64,000 bases of DNA from Azospirillum sp. TSH100 (GCF_004923295.1 NZ_CP039634.1:1330001-1394000), one strand, 5' to 3'; positions 18,205 to 27,818 are shown, counted from the first letter of the stretch. The notes: generated by a model from the letters alone, not told the origin. Numbers and translations: made by a program.

Positions 18205-18912
18205 ATGAGCGCCGCCTACGGAATCACCCATCGGCTGTCGGCCTGGGGCGTTCACATCTTCACGGCCAGCGGCGCCGTGCTGGGGCTGCTCGGCCTTCTC
18301 GCGGCGGCGGCGGGCGACGCCAAGCTGTGCCTGATGTGGCTGGGCGTGGCGCTGGTCGTCGACGGCGTCGACGGCACGCTGGCCCGCCGGGTCTCGGTCA
18401 AGCAGGTGCTGCCGGGCATCGACGGTTCGGCGCTGGACCTCGTCATCGACTACCTGACCTATGTCGTGGTGCCGGCGGTGTTCATGCACCGCTTCGGCCT
18501 GCTGCCGGAGGGGCTGGTCAGCGTCGGCCTTGCCGCCTGGATCCTGCTGACGGCGCTCTATTGCTTCGCCAATGTCGGGATGAAGAGCGGCGACAACTAC
18601 TTCGTCGGCTTCCCGGCGATCTGGAACGTGGTGGCCCTTTATCTCTGGCTGCTCGACCTCAATCCCTGGTTCAATGCCGCGGTGGTGGTGGCGCTGGGGC
18701 TGCTGACCTTCACCACCGTCAAGTTCCTGCATCCCTTCCGCGTCAAGGCGCTGATGCCGCTGAACATCGGCGTGACCACGGTGTGGCTGCTCTGCTGCAT
18801 CGCGCTGGTGGTGCTGGAGCCGGCGCGGCCCGGCTGGCTGTTCGGCCTGTGGCTGGCGACCTCGGTCTATTACGCCGCGGTCTGCGCCTGGCGCACCCTG
18901 CGCGGGCCTTGA
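18205..18912 (+). CDS. pcs: phosphatidylcholine synthase
   Basis: The 235-residue integral membrane enzyme joins choline with CDP-diacylglycerol to make phosphatidylcholine in one step. It has the CDP-alcohol phosphotransferase motif VDGVDGTLARR (52-62) followed by DGSALDLVIDYLTY with D78 and D82, in the spacing typical of Pcs. About seven transmembrane helices follow. Start 18205 gives the family length; an upstream extension of the frame covers the repeat and is not conserved. Pcs is common in plant-associated alphaproteobacteria. Confidence 0.9.
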   Translation: MSAAYGITHRLSAWGVHIFTASGAVLGLLGLLAAAAGDAKLCLMWLGVALVVDGVDGTLARRVSVKQVLPGIDGSALDLVIDYLTYVVVPAVFMHRFGLLPEGLVSVGLAAWILLTALYCFANVGMKSGDNYFVGFPAIWNVVALYLWLLDLNPWFNAAVVVALGLLTFTTVKFLHPFRVKALMPLNIGVTTVWLLCCIALVVLEPARPGWLFGLWLATSVYYAAVCAWRTLRGP

Positions 18913-18993
18913 TGGCTTAAGACATAGGGAACCGCTGTGGCGGATGGACGTTGCTCATGCGCAGTCCGTACGCTCCAGTGAAGGGTTCCCGTT

Positions 18994-19959
18994 TTGGCCG
19001 AAGGCTCCACCAAGGTCGTGCTCGCCGCGCTCGGCGGCAACCTGATGATCGCGCTGACCAAATTCGTCGCCAGCGCGATGACCGGCAGCGCAGCCATGTT
19101 CAGCGAGGCGATCCATTCCGTCGTCGACAGCGGCAACCAGCTTCTGCTGCTCTATGGCATCCGCCGCGCCCGCCGTCCGCCGACGCCGCAACACCCCTTC
19201 GGCCATGGGCGCGAGGTGTATTTCTGGTCCTTCGTCGTCGCCGTGCTGCTGTTCGGCATCGGTGCCGGCCTGTCCATCTATGACGGCTGGCACGCGCTGT
19301 CCCATCCCGAGCCGGTCGAAAGCCCCTGGGTCAATTTCGCCGTGCTGGGCTTCGCCGTGTTGTTCGAGGGCTTTTCCTGGATCGTCGCGCTGCGCGAGTT
19401 CCGCCGCGGCCAGAGCGGCGTCGGCATCCTGTCCGCCGTCCACCGCTCGAAGAATCCGTCGGTCTTCGTCGTGCTGCTGGAGGACACCGCGGCGCTGATC
19501 GGCCTGCTGCTGGCCGGCATCGGCCTCACGCTGGGCGAGGTGACCGGCAACCCGGTCTTCGACGCCTACGCCTCCATCGCCATCGGCGTGGTGCTGGCGG
19601 TCGTCGCGGCGCTGCTGGCCTACGAGTCGAAGGGATTGCTGATCGGCGAATCGGCCGACCGCCGCGTCGTCGAGGGCATCCGCCGCATCGTCGGCGAGGA
19701 GGCGCGGGTGAAGCGCCCGCTCGACGTGCTGACCATGCATATGGGCCCGGACGATGTGCTGCTGAACCTGTCGGTCGAGTTCCAGGACAGCCTGAACGCC
19801 CGCGAGGTGGAGGACGCCGTCTGCACGCTGGAAAGCCGCATCCGCAGCCAATACCCGATCATCCGCCGCATCTTCGTCGAGGCCGAGTCGCTGCGCGCCC
19901 GGCGTGGCCGGCACGGTGATGACGGAACCATCCCCGTTTCGGGACTTCCGGCCGAGTGA
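18994..19959 (+). CDS. cation diffusion facilitator, ZnT9-like
   Basis: The 321-residue transporter has six predicted helices. The metal site has HSVVD (H41, D45) in helix 2 and, in helix 5, LLEDTAALIG in place of the usual HxxxD. The loop HPFGHGREVYFWSF (67-80) and the LLEDTAA motif are hallmarks of the ZnT9/SLC30A9-type branch. A cytoplasmic C-terminal domain follows. The start is TTG at 18994 with AAGGG upstream. An inverted repeat GGGAACC (18927) / GGTTCCC (18984) brackets the leader. The transported ion, likely zinc or another divalent metal, is inferred. Confidence 0.85.
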   Translation: MAEGSTKVVLAALGGNLMIALTKFVASAMTGSAAMFSEAIHSVVDSGNQLLLLYGIRRARRPPTPQHPFGHGREVYFWSFVVAVLLFGIGAGLSIYDGWHALSHPEPVESPWVNFAVLGFAVLFEGFSWIVALREFRRGQSGVGILSAVHRSKNPSVFVVLLEDTAALIGLLLAGIGLTLGEVTGNPVFDAYASIAIGVVLAVVAALLAYESKGLLIGESADRRVVEGIRRIVGEEARVKRPLDVLTMHMGPDDVLLNLSVEFQDSLNAREVEDAVCTLESRIRSQYPIIRRIFVEAESLRARRGRHGDDGTIPVSGLPAE

Positions 19960-20723
19960 TGGCGGAACCCACGGTGCACCCGATCCGGATCGGCACCGCC
20001 GGCTGGAGCATCCCCAAGCTCTCGGCCCCCGCCTTTCCGGTCGATGGCACCCATCTGGAACGCACCGCCCGCGTCATGCCGATGACCGAGGTGAACAGCA
20101 GCTTCTACCGTCCGCACAGGCCGGAGACCTGGGCGCGCTGGGCCGCCTCCACCCCCTTGGGCTTCCGTTTCGCGGTGAAGCTGCCCAAGGCGATCAGCCA
20201 CGAGGCCAAGCTGGTCGGCATCGAGACGGCGCTGGACCGTTTCCTGGCGGAAGCCGGGATGCTCGGCGACCGCTTCGGCCCGCTGCTGGTGCAACTGCCG
20301 CCCAGCCTGCGTTTCGACCCTGCGGTGGCGGAGGACTTCTTCGCCCTGCTGCGCGCCAAGTTCGACGGCGCCCAATTTGGCGGCGACGTGGTGTGCGAGC
20401 CGCGCCATGCCTCATGGTTCACCGACATGGCCGAGTCTCTGCTGGCCGCCCACCGCGTCGCCCGCGTCGCCACCGATCCGGCCCCGGTGCCGGGGGCGGG
20501 GGAGCCGGGGGGCTGGGACGGTCTGCGCTACTGGCGGCTGCACGGCTCGCCGGTGATGTACCACTCGGCCTACGAACCGGCGGTGCTGGACGCGCTGGCC
20601 GAACGGTTCCTGGCGGAGGCGGCGCTGCGGCCGGTCTGGTGCGTCTTCGACAACACCGCCGACTTCCACGCCGTCGATGACGCGTTGGCGACCATGACGC
20701 GGCTGGCGGGGATATCCCCCTGA
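19959..20723 (+). CDS. DUF72 (YecE-like) protein
   Basis: The 254-residue protein has a DUF72 TIM-barrel fold: IRIGTAGWSIP at the start, EVNSSFYRPH, FRFAVKLPKAISH, LVQLPPSLRFD, EPRHASWF and YWRLHGSP. The biochemical function of the family is unknown. The start ATG overlaps the stop of the cation transporter by one base (a GTG at 19956 is an alternative), so the two are co-translated. Confidence 0.88.
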   Translation: MAEPTVHPIRIGTAGWSIPKLSAPAFPVDGTHLERTARVMPMTEVNSSFYRPHRPETWARWAASTPLGFRFAVKLPKAISHEAKLVGIETALDRFLAEAGMLGDRFGPLLVQLPPSLRFDPAVAEDFFALLRAKFDGAQFGGDVVCEPRHASWFTDMAESLLAAHRVARVATDPAPVPGAGEPGGWDGLRYWRLHGSPVMYHSAYEPAVLDALAERFLAEAALRPVWCVFDNTADFHAVDDALATMTRLAGISP

Positions 20724-20854
20724 AGTGGTCTCGATCATCGACCGAATCCACCAATGGATGAGCCTCAAGCACGACCGAGACAGCGCATTGTTGCAAGATT
20801 ATGCTGCTGCGAAAGGGCCCCGGTCAGGGGCAGCGGCCTGCAGGCGGTGCGGTC

Positions 20855-23650
20855 ATGGAGTTCGTCGTCCTACTGCTGATTTTCGGCTTCATCACCCGCC
20901 GGCTCGACCGGCGGCTGAAGATCCAGGAAGCGGAAATCGCCCTTCTGCGCGGCCGGTTGGACAAGGCGCTTGCCGGCGCCCTGCCATCGCAAGCGGTGGC
21001 GGAAGCCGCGCCCACCGAGGCTGAAGTCGCGGAGGCCGAGGCGCTGCCGGAGGAGGTCGGCGAACCGGTCTTCCTGGCGGAGGCGGAGGAGCCGGCACCA
21101 CCACCGCCTCCGCCGACGACCGTGCAACCCGCCACCCCGGCACCGGCGCGGCCGGGCTGGCGCGAACTGGAGGACTCGCTGGCCTCGCGCTGGCTGATCT
21201 GGCTCGGCGGCGGCACCATGGCGCTGGCTGCTGCCTTCTTCATCAAGCTGTCGGTCGATCACGGCTGGCTCGGACCGTCGGTCCGCGTCGCACTGGGGCT
21301 GCTCTCCGGCCTCGGGCTGATGGTGGGGGGCGAGTGGCTGCGCCGCCGGCCGATGCAGCGCGCCGTTGCCGCCTTGCGGCCGGATTACGTGCCGCCGGCT
21401 CTGACCGCCGCCGGCCTGTTCACCGCCTTCATCAGCGTCTATGGCGGCTATGCCCTGTTCGGCCTGTTCGCCCCGCTGATCGCCTTCGCGCTGCTGGCCG
21501 GCCTGTCGCTGGCCGCCATCGGCCTGTCGCTTCTGCAAGGGCCGTTCATCGCCGCGCTGGGGCTGCTGGCCGGCTACGTTTCGCCTCTTCTGGTCTCCAC
21601 CGGCAACCCGGATGCCTGGAACCTGTTCGCCTATCTGCTGGCGCTGAACGGTTCCGGGATGGCGGTGGTGCTGTATCGCGGCTGGCGCTGGCTCGGCTGG
21701 GGCGCGCTGGCCGGTGCGGCGCTATGGCCGCTCCTGTGGATGATCGATCCCTGGCGCAGCGGCGACGCGCTGCCGACCGGCCTCTATCTGCTGCTGACGT
21801 CGGCGCTGTTCCTGGTGCCGGCGGTGCGCGGCGTGCTGGACCAGACCCTGCCGGAACCGGTCCCCGCCACCGGCTGGCGCACGGCTCTGCCCGACTGGGT
21901 CCGGCGCAAGCGGCGCCACCCGGCCGACCGGCTGGCGATGACGGCGACGATGGTGTTCGGTGTGCTGGTCGCCGCAATGACATGGCGCGATTCGCATGGT
22001 TCGGTGTCGCAGATCGTCCTTGGGCTGTTCGCTCTGCTGGCGCTGGTCGGCGGGCGGCGGACCGAGCGGATCGCCGGCGTCGCCTGGATCGCGGCGCTGA
22101 CCGTGCTGCTGTCGCTGGCACCCTGGAACCTGCCCTATGTGCCCGCCAGCCCGCCGCCGCTGAATGCCGATGGCCAGCCGCTGATCGTCGCCGATCCGGC
22201 CGGCTATCCGGCGGCGGTCGGACGCTTCCTGTGGGTGGCGGGCGGATTCGCCGCCCTGTTCGGGATCGGCGGCTTCATCGCCCTGTGGGACGCGCGGCGG
22301 GCGGCGCTGTGGGCCTCGCTCTCGGCGCTGGTGCCGCTGGCCCTGCTGACGCTGGCCTATGCCCTGGTGGAGCCGCCGGAGACCGCCATCGGCTGGCCGG
22401 CGGCGGCGCTGGGGCTGGCGGCGCTGCTGGTCGGCGCCACCACGCCGCTGGGCCGCCACCGCCACCGGCCCGGCGCCTCGCTGGGGCTGGCCGCCTTCGC
22501 CGCCGGGGCCACCGGCGCCATCGCGCTCGGCGCCACCATGGTCTTGCAGGAGGCGTGGCTGACGGTGGCGCTGGCGATGCAGGTGCCGGTGCTGGCGTGG
22601 CTGGAGCGGCAGTTGAACCTGCGTGAGTTGCGCGGCGTCGCCCTGCTGGTGGCGGCGGCCGTGCTGGTGCGGCTGGCGGTCAATCCGTCTGTGCTGGATT
22701 ACGAGGGCTATGGCTGGATCGCCTACGGCTATGGCCTGCCGGCGCTGGGCTTCCTCATGGCGGCGCGCTGGATGCGGTCGGCGCCGGACGGCAGAGGCGA
22801 CGATCTGGTGGTGATGGTGCTGGAGGCCGGCGCCCTGATCTTCACCACCCTGATGCTGTCGCTGGGCGTCCACCGCTGGATGGCCGGCAGCCTGGAGGCG
22901 GCGCCGTCCAGTCTGGCGGAGGTGGCGCTGCACATTTTGTCCTGGCTCGGCCTTGCCCTGCTGCTGGCGGTCGACCGGCGGTGGAACGCGCGGCCCGTCG
23001 CGGTGTGGGGACGGCGTTTCCTGGTGCTGATGGCCGCCGCGACCGCCCTGGTCCTGCATCTGGTGGTGTTGAACCCGCTGTGGACTTTCGAATGGGTCGG
23101 GACCTGGCCGGTGGTCAACCGTCTGCTGCTGGCCTATGGCGCGCCGGCCCTGCTGGGGCTGCTCTATCTGTGGTACGACCCGCCACGGTCGCGTGTCCTG
23201 CGCAGCGCCGCCCCGGTGCTGCCGCTGCTGCTGATCGCCGCCAATCTGGCGCTGGAGATCCGCCGGACCTTCCAGGGGCCGGTCCTGTCCGGTTACAGGA
23301 TGTCGGACGCCGAATGGTACAGCTATTCCGCCGGTTTCCTGCTGTTCGCGGTGGCGATGCTGGTGGTGGGCATCCGCTTCGGCTGGGGCTGGATGCGCCA
23401 TGCCGGGCTTGTTCTCGTGCTGGCGGTGGTCGCCAAGGTGTTCCTCAGCGACATGTCGGACCTGGAGGGGATGTACCGCGTCGCCTCCTTCCTCGGCCTT
23501 GGCCTCAGTCTGGTCGGCACCGGTTGGCTCTACCAGCGGCTTCTGCGCCCGCCGGCCGGCGGCACTCCGCCGGAGCCGAAGCCGGAACCGCCGCATTCGC
23601 CCGCGGATGATCTGCCCACGGATGATCTGTTGAACCAACGGACTCATTGA
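20855..23650 (+). CDS. DUF2339 polytopic membrane protein
   Basis: The 931-residue protein has one N-terminal helix (MEFVVLLLIFGFITRR), a short coiled-coil-like and proline-rich cytoplasmic linker (about 25-105), then more than 20 hydrophobic segments to near the C-terminus. This is the DUF2339 architecture, of unknown function and possibly cell-envelope related. Start 20855 was chosen because the first helix begins there; an in-frame ATG at 20801 adds 18 unconserved residues. The C-terminal tail is hydrophilic, proline-rich and carries the repeated PTDDL. Confidence 0.82.
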   Translation: MEFVVLLLIFGFITRRLDRRLKIQEAEIALLRGRLDKALAGALPSQAVAEAAPTEAEVAEAEALPEEVGEPVFLAEAEEPAPPPPPPTTVQPATPAPARPGWRELEDSLASRWLIWLGGGTMALAAAFFIKLSVDHGWLGPSVRVALGLLSGLGLMVGGEWLRRRPMQRAVAALRPDYVPPALTAAGLFTAFISVYGGYALFGLFAPLIAFALLAGLSLAAIGLSLLQGPFIAALGLLAGYVSPLLVSTGNPDAWNLFAYLLALNGSGMAVVLYRGWRWLGWGALAGAALWPLLWMIDPWRSGDALPTGLYLLLTSALFLVPAVRGVLDQTLPEPVPATGWRTALPDWVRRKRRHPADRLAMTATMVFGVLVAAMTWRDSHGSVSQIVLGLFALLALVGGRRTERIAGVAWIAALTVLLSLAPWNLPYVPASPPPLNADGQPLIVADPAGYPAAVGRFLWVAGGFAALFGIGGFIALWDARRAALWASLSALVPLALLTLAYALVEPPETAIGWPAAALGLAALLVGATTPLGRHRHRPGASLGLAAFAAGATGAIALGATMVLQEAWLTVALAMQVPVLAWLERQLNLRELRGVALLVAAAVLVRLAVNPSVLDYEGYGWIAYGYGLPALGFLMAARWMRSAPDGRGDDLVVMVLEAGALIFTTLMLSLGVHRWMAGSLEAAPSSLAEVALHILSWLGLALLLAVDRRWNARPVAVWGRRFLVLMAAATALVLHLVVLNPLWTFEWVGTWPVVNRLLLAYGAPALLGLLYLWYDPPRSRVLRSAAPVLPLLLIAANLALEIRRTFQGPVLSGYRMSDAEWYSYSAGFLLFAVAMLVVGIRFGWGWMRHAGLVLVLAVVAKVFLSDMSDLEGMYRVASFLGLGLSLVGTGWLYQRLLRPPAGGTPPEPKPEPPHSPADDLPTDDLLNQRTH

Positions 23651-23733
23651 CAGGCCGGGCGGGGAACGCTCCCATACGGTGAAGGATGGGCCGGGACTGA
23701 ACCCGGCCCCCGCCACCGGAGGAGCAGCGCCAG

Positions 23734-25050
23734 ATGGACCGCGAGACGCACGGCAACGCCTATCCCATCCTTCCCGACGGCGAGGAGGGCTTCACCGTCG
23801 AGGCGGCGCGGATGAAGTTCGGCCCCGGTATGCTGGCCGAGTTGGGCGGCGACGCGCTGTCGCTGGGCATGACGCGGGTGGCGCTGTTCACCGACCCGCG
23901 GGTTGCCGCAACCGCGCCCTTCGCCATGGCGCTCGACTCGCTGAAGCGGGCCGGCATGGATCCGGTGGTCTATGACCGCTGCCGGGTGGAGCCGACCAGC
24001 GCGTCCTTCCTCGACGCCGCCGCTTTCGCGCGGGACGGCGGTTTCGACGGCTATGTCTCGATCGGCGGCGGCTCGGTGATCGACACCGCCAAGGCGGCGA
24101 ATCTCTACGCCACTTATCCGGCCGACTTCCTCGCCTATGTCAACAAGCCGCTGGGCGAGGGCATCCCGGTGCCCGGCCCGGTCAAGCCGCACATCGCCTG
24201 CCCGACCACCTGCGGCACCGGCAGCGAGACCACCGGCGTCGCCATCTTCGACCATGTGGAAAAGCAGGTGAAGACCGGCATCTCGTCGCGCTTCCTGCGG
24301 CCGAGCCTCGCCGTGGTCGATCCGCGCACCATCGACAGCCTGCCGCCCGGCGCCATCGCCGCCACCGGCTTCGACGTGCTGACCCACGCCATCGAGAGCC
24401 ACACCGCGCGCCCCTTCCGCTCCCGCCCGCGGCCCGAGCAGCCGACGGCCCGCCCGCCCTACCAGGGCGCCAACCCGTGGTCGGACATCGGCAGCCTCCA
24501 GGCGATCCGGCTGGGCGGGCAATGGCTGGAACGGGCGGTCAACGACCCCGACTGTGCGGAAGCGCGTGACGCCCTGATGTTCGCGGCGACGCTGGCCGGT
24601 CTGGCCTTCGGCAATGCCGGGGTGCACATCCCGCACGCCATGTCCTATTCGGTGGCGGGGATGAACCACAGCTTCACCGCGACGGGCTACGAGACTGTGG
24701 AGCCGATGGTGCCGCACGGCATCTCGGTGGTGCTGAACGCCCCCGCCGCCTTCCGCTTCACCGGCCCGGCCGCCCCCGAGGCCCATCTGCGTGCCGCCGA
24801 GGCGCTGGGAGCGGATGTGCGGGGAGCCGCGCCGGAGGATGGCGGCGAGCTGCTGGCGACGCGGCTGATCGGCATGATGCGCGCGACCGGCCTGCCGAAC
24901 GGGCTGTCGGCGCTGGGTTACGGCGAGGCCGACATTCCGGGACTGGTCAAGGGAGCCGCCGCCCAGCAACGCCTGCTGACCATCGCCCCGCGCCCGGTGT
25001 CGGAGGACGATTTGCGCGGGCTGTATGCGGATGCGATGCATTATTGGTGA
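23734..25050 (+). CDS. hydroxyacid-oxoacid transhydrogenase (iron-type ADH family)
   Basis: The 438-residue group III alcohol dehydrogenase has [16 protein letters not shown] (about 109-124) for the cofactor and a metal site with D and H residues at [11 protein letters not shown] and the later histidines in [16 protein letters not shown] and MVPHGISV. The insertion [20 protein letters not shown] is characteristic of hydroxyacid-oxoacid transhydrogenase (ADHFE1 type), which couples oxidation of a 4-hydroxy acid such as 4-hydroxybutyrate to reduction of 2-oxoglutarate. A ribosome-binding GGAGGAG precedes the ATG. It stands alone. Confidence 0.87.
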   Translation: MDRETHGNAYPILPDGEEGFTVEAARMKFGPGMLAELGGDALSLGMTRVALFTDPRVAATAPFAMALDSLKRAGMDPVVYDRCRVEPTSASFLDAAAFARDGGFDGYVSIGGGSVIDTAKAANLYATYPADFLAYVNKPLGEGIPVPGPVKPHIACPTTCGTGSETTGVAIFDHVEKQVKTGISSRFLRPSLAVVDPRTIDSLPPGAIAATGFDVLTHAIESHTARPFRSRPRPEQPTARPPYQGANPWSDIGSLQAIRLGGQWLERAVNDPDCAEARDALMFAATLAGLAFGNAGVHIPHAMSYSVAGMNHSFTATGYETVEPMVPHGISVVLNAPAAFRFTGPAAPEAHLRAAEALGADVRGAAPEDGGELLATRLIGMMRATGLPNGLSALGYGEADIPGLVKGAAAQQRLLTIAPRPVSEDDLRGLYADAMHYW

Positions 25051-25060
25051 GGGGACCTGA

Positions 25061-25096
25061 GATGCCCTCTCCCGCCGCGGGGAGGGTGAGGGGGTG
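25061..25096. repeat. REP-like GC palindrome, left copy
   Basis: GATGCCCTCTCCCGCC...GGGAGGGTGAGGGGGTG starts 11 bases past the transhydrogenase stop. Read in reverse it matches the ends of the larger copy at 25517-25582, so the two form an inverted pair around an AT-richer gene. Confidence 0.65.
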
Positions 25097-25098
25097 TA

Positions 25099-25359
25099 TC
25101 AGTACGATTTTGGCACGAGAAGAATGAGTCCAGCTATGATTGCGCCTATCCCAGCATAGAAAGCCAAGCTTGCAAATTGGTTTGATGAGTGCATACCCAC
25201 AAACCAAAGTTGAGCGCAGTCTCCTGTCCCAGCTTTTAAAAGACAAGTTAGCCCAATGTCTTTTGCATTGCGTCCGATGAAGCCTTCAAGCTCGCTCATC
25301 CACCACAAATACGTGGCGTAAGACGCGGTAGTGCCGACTATTATTAATGCAATAGGCAT
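25099..25359 (-). CDS. orphan two-helix membrane protein, AT-richer than flanks
   Basis: The 86-residue protein starts MPIALIIVGTTASYATYLWW, a first transmembrane helix. A hydrophilic middle of about 40 residues with C39 and C48 in LTCLLKAGTGDCAQ follows, then a second helix FASLAFYAGIGAIIAGLILL and the tail VPKSY. AAGGA lies 7 bases before the ATG at 25359, a good ribosome-binding site; an in-frame ATG at 25443 is less likely. The two cysteines lie in the inter-helix loop and could form a disulfide if periplasmic. Codons use A and T far more than neighbours, which suggests recent acquisition. I recognise no family. Confidence 0.65.
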   Translation of the reverse strand: MPIALIIVGTTASYATYLWWMSELEGFIGRNAKDIGLTCLLKAGTGDCAQLWFVGMHSSNQFASLAFYAGIGAIIAGLILLVPKSY

Positions 25360-25516
25360 CTGACCATCCTTAAATACAGGAGACGAACCAGAAGTTGGAA
25401 TCATGTATCGCGTTATGTTGATTGAGCACCCGCTGACGGTCAAGTTTAGGAGGCTAAATAGAAGAAAATCACTTGGGAGTACTGAAGAACTTGGGGTTAA
25501 ATGGAGTCTCTTGGGT

Positions 25517-25582
25517 CACCCCTCACCCTTCCCACCGCGTTGCGGCGGGTCCCTTCCCTCTCCCGGGGTGGGAGAGGGCATC
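25517..25582. repeat. REP-like GC palindrome, right copy
   Basis: The element runs CACCCCTCACCCTTCCC to GGGAGAGGGCATC and contains two nested hairpins: CCCACCGC/GCGGCGGG and CCTCTCCC (25557-25564)/GGGAGAGG (25570-25577). The second core differs by a single base from the palindrome at 49880-49900. Confidence 0.7.
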
Positions 25583-25807
25583 AGGCGGTTTTCCCACTGA
25601 CCGTTGCCCCAGACACGTGCCTGATATAGGAAATATACCCTATATCCGCGCGGAGTCTCCATGCCCCCCGTTGCTCGGTTTCCCGCCCCATTCACCGCTC
25701 CACTCCACCATCACACGGGCGGCGTGGAACACCTGAACAGGGCCCGGAAAACCGTTTCACGGTGTTTCAAACGTTCCATCCACCCCCGCGAAACAGGGGT
25801 GCAAACC
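25583..25807. other. intergenic stretch with a 24-base dyad
   Basis: GATATAGG (25623-25630) and CCTATATC (25639-25646) form a perfect inverted repeat with an 8-base spacer, in AT-rich surroundings. No gene starts directly beside it; the acyl-CoA dehydrogenase ends at 25808 and the orphan membrane protein starts at 25359 going away. I see no other gene here. Confidence 0.45.
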
Positions 25808-27604
25808 TTAGAACTGGTCCTCGCCCAGCGCCATCACCGTGTTGCGGGCGCTGGCGATGGTCGGCAGCAGGGCCGGGGCGGTCGCCAGAACCTGCTCGGC
25901 GTAGAAGCGCGCGACGATCAGCTTGGTTTCCAGGAAGGAGGCGTTAGCGCCCGGCTGGCGCAGTCCCGCCATCGCCTTCATCGCCGAGCGTGCCAGCATC
26001 CAGCCACCGGCCACCGTTCCCCACAGCTTCAGATACGCCACCGCACCGGCGGCGGCGCCTTGCAGGTCGCCCTCCGCCTGGGTCGCGACCATCCAGTCGA
26101 TGGCGCGGTCCAGCGCGTCCAGCCCAGCCGACAGCTCGGTGCGGATCACCGCGAGGTCGTCGCCGGGGGCGGCATCCAACTCCTCCACCGTCGCCCGCAT
26201 GTCGGCGACGAAGGCACGGGCCGCCGCCCCCTTGTCGCGGCCGGTCTTGCGGAAGGTCAGGTCGTTGCCGTGGATGCCGTTGGTGCCCTCATAGATCGGG
26301 GTGATGCGGGCGTCGCGGTAATGCTGGGCGGCCCCCGTCTCCTCGATGAAGCCCATGCCGCCATGGATCTGCACGCCGGTGGACGCCACCTCGCAGCCGA
26401 TGTCGGTCGACCACGCCTTGACGATGGGGGTCAGCACATCGACCCGCGCCGTGGCCGCGGCGCGCACCGCCGGATCCTCGTGATGGCGGGAGATGTCCAG
26501 CTGGGTGCCGGCATAGAGCGCCAGCGCGCGGGCGGCTTCCGTCTTGGCGCGCATGTCCAGCAGCATGCGGCGGACGTCCGGATGCTTGATGATGGCGACG
26601 CCGGAGCCCTTGGGATCGGCCAGATCCTTGCTCTGCACGCGGCTCTTCGCGTAGTCGCGGGCCTGCTGGTAGGCGCGTTCGGCGATCGCGACGCCCTGGA
26701 TGCCGACGCCGAGCCGGGCGTTGTTCATCATCGTGAACATGTATTCGATGCCGCGGTTCTCCTCGCCGACGAGGTAGCCGATGGCGCCCTCGTCGTCGCC
26801 ATAGGCCATGACGGCGGTCGGGCTGGCCATGATGCCCAGCTTGTGCTCCAGGCTGGCGCAACGCAGGTCGTTGCGCTGGCCCGGCGTGCCGTCGGGGTTG
26901 GGCAGGTACTTCGGCACGATGAACAGGCTGATGCCCTTGATGCCGGCCGGGGCGTCGGGCAGGCGGGCCAGCACCAGATGGACGATGTTCTCCGTCAGGT
27001 CATGCTCGCCATAGGTGATGAAGATCTTCTGGCCGGTGATGCGATAGCTGCCGTCGCCGGCCCGCACCGCCCTGGTCCGCACCGCGGCGAGGTCGCTGCC
27101 CGCCTGCGGCTCGGTCAGGTTCATCGTCCCGGTCCATTCGCCGGAGATCATCTTCGACAGATAGACCGCCTTCTGCTCGTCGCTCGCATGCTCGGTCAGC
27201 AGGTCGACGGCACCCTGGGTCAGCAGCGGGCACAGGCCGAAGGACAGGTTGGCGGCCTGCCACATCTCGTTGACCGCGAAGGCGACCGTCCAGGGCAGGC
27301 CCTGCCCGCCATAGTCCGGCTCGAAGGGCAGGCTGTTCCAGCCGGCTTGCGCGAACTGGCCGTAGGCGTCCTTCCAGCCGGTGGCGGTGCGGACGACGCC
27401 GTTCTCCAGCTTCGCCCCTTCCTTGTCGCCGACCCGGTTCAGCGGGGCGAGCACGCCGGAGGCGAATTTGCCGGCCTCCTCCAGGATGGCATCGACCAGA
27501 TCGGGGGCGGCGCTGTCGCAATGGGGCAGGGCGGCGATGGCGTCGAGGCCGACCACCTCGTTCAGGACGAAGCGCAGATCGTCGACCGGAGCGGTGTAGG
27601 TCAT
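25808..27604 (-). CDS. acyl-CoA dehydrogenase, C-terminally extended (DmdC/FadE-like)
   Basis: The 598-residue FAD enzyme is longer than typical 380-residue acyl-CoA dehydrogenases because of an extended N-terminus and a C-terminal dimer domain (about 465-590). FAD and substrate segments are MNLTEPQAGSDL (161-172) and ITGQKIFITYGEHD (189-202). The catalytic base is E439 in PIYEGTNGIHGND. The family includes 3-methylmercaptopropionyl-CoA dehydrogenase (DmdC) and medium/long-chain enzymes; the substrate cannot be settled here. GGGAGG precedes the ATG. A LiuR-like box lies just upstream (27638-27653), which fits control by a MerR-type regulator of fatty or branched-chain acid breakdown. Confidence 0.92.
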   Translation of the reverse strand: MTYTAPVDDLRFVLNEVVGLDAIAALPHCDSAAPDLVDAILEEAGKFASGVLAPLNRVGDKEGAKLENGVVRTATGWKDAYGQFAQAGWNSLPFEPDYGGQGLPWTVAFAVNEMWQAANLSFGLCPLLTQGAVDLLTEHASDEQKAVYLSKMISGEWTGTMNLTEPQAGSDLAAVRTRAVRAGDGSYRITGQKIFITYGEHDLTENIVHLVLARLPDAPAGIKGISLFIVPKYLPNPDGTPGQRNDLRCASLEHKLGIMASPTAVMAYGDDEGAIGYLVGEENRGIEYMFTMMNNARLGVGIQGVAIAERAYQQARDYAKSRVQSKDLADPKGSGVAIIKHPDVRRMLLDMRAKTEAARALALYAGTQLDISRHHEDPAVRAAATARVDVLTPIVKAWSTDIGCEVASTGVQIHGGMGFIEETGAAQHYRDARITPIYEGTNGIHGNDLTFRKTGRDKGAAARAFVADMRATVEELDAAPGDDLAVIRTELSAGLDALDRAIDWMVATQAEGDLQGAAAGAVAYLKLWGTVAGGWMLARSAMKAMAGLRQPGANASFLETKLIVARFYAEQVLATAPALLPTIASARNTVMALGEDQF

Positions 27605-27637
27605 GGCGGAACGGACCTCCCAGGGTCTTGGTTTTGA

Positions 27638-27653
27638 TTTACCTATACGTCAA
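27638..27653 (-). promoter_or_regulatory. LiuR-like operator upstream of acyl-CoA dehydrogenase
   Basis: TTTACCTATACGTCAA resembles the LiuR (MerR-family) operator pattern with outer TT..AC and GT..AA half-sites around TATA. It lies 33 bases before the ATG on the minus strand, where a promoter would be. The match is by eye. Confidence 0.45.
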
Positions 27654-27818
27654 CATACAGCATCGGATGGCACTTGGCGAGAGGGCGGGTTGCCGCGTCC
27701 ATCCCCGTTCCTCAAGGCTAGGCCGGCTGCGGGGGCTCATCAACCGTCCTGCCGACTGGCACGGCGTCTGCATAGGAGAGGCTGCCTCCCATCGGGGCCT
27801 TCACACGGGGATCGACCC

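Noticed and set aside
21722..23716. Minus-strand frame opposite DUF2339
   Set aside because: Q/H/R-rich shadow of a membrane protein gene.
25661..27637. Long plus-strand open frame opposite the acyl-CoA dehydrogenase
   Set aside because: It is a GC-driven shadow; the opposite strand has clear FAD, substrate and catalytic motifs.
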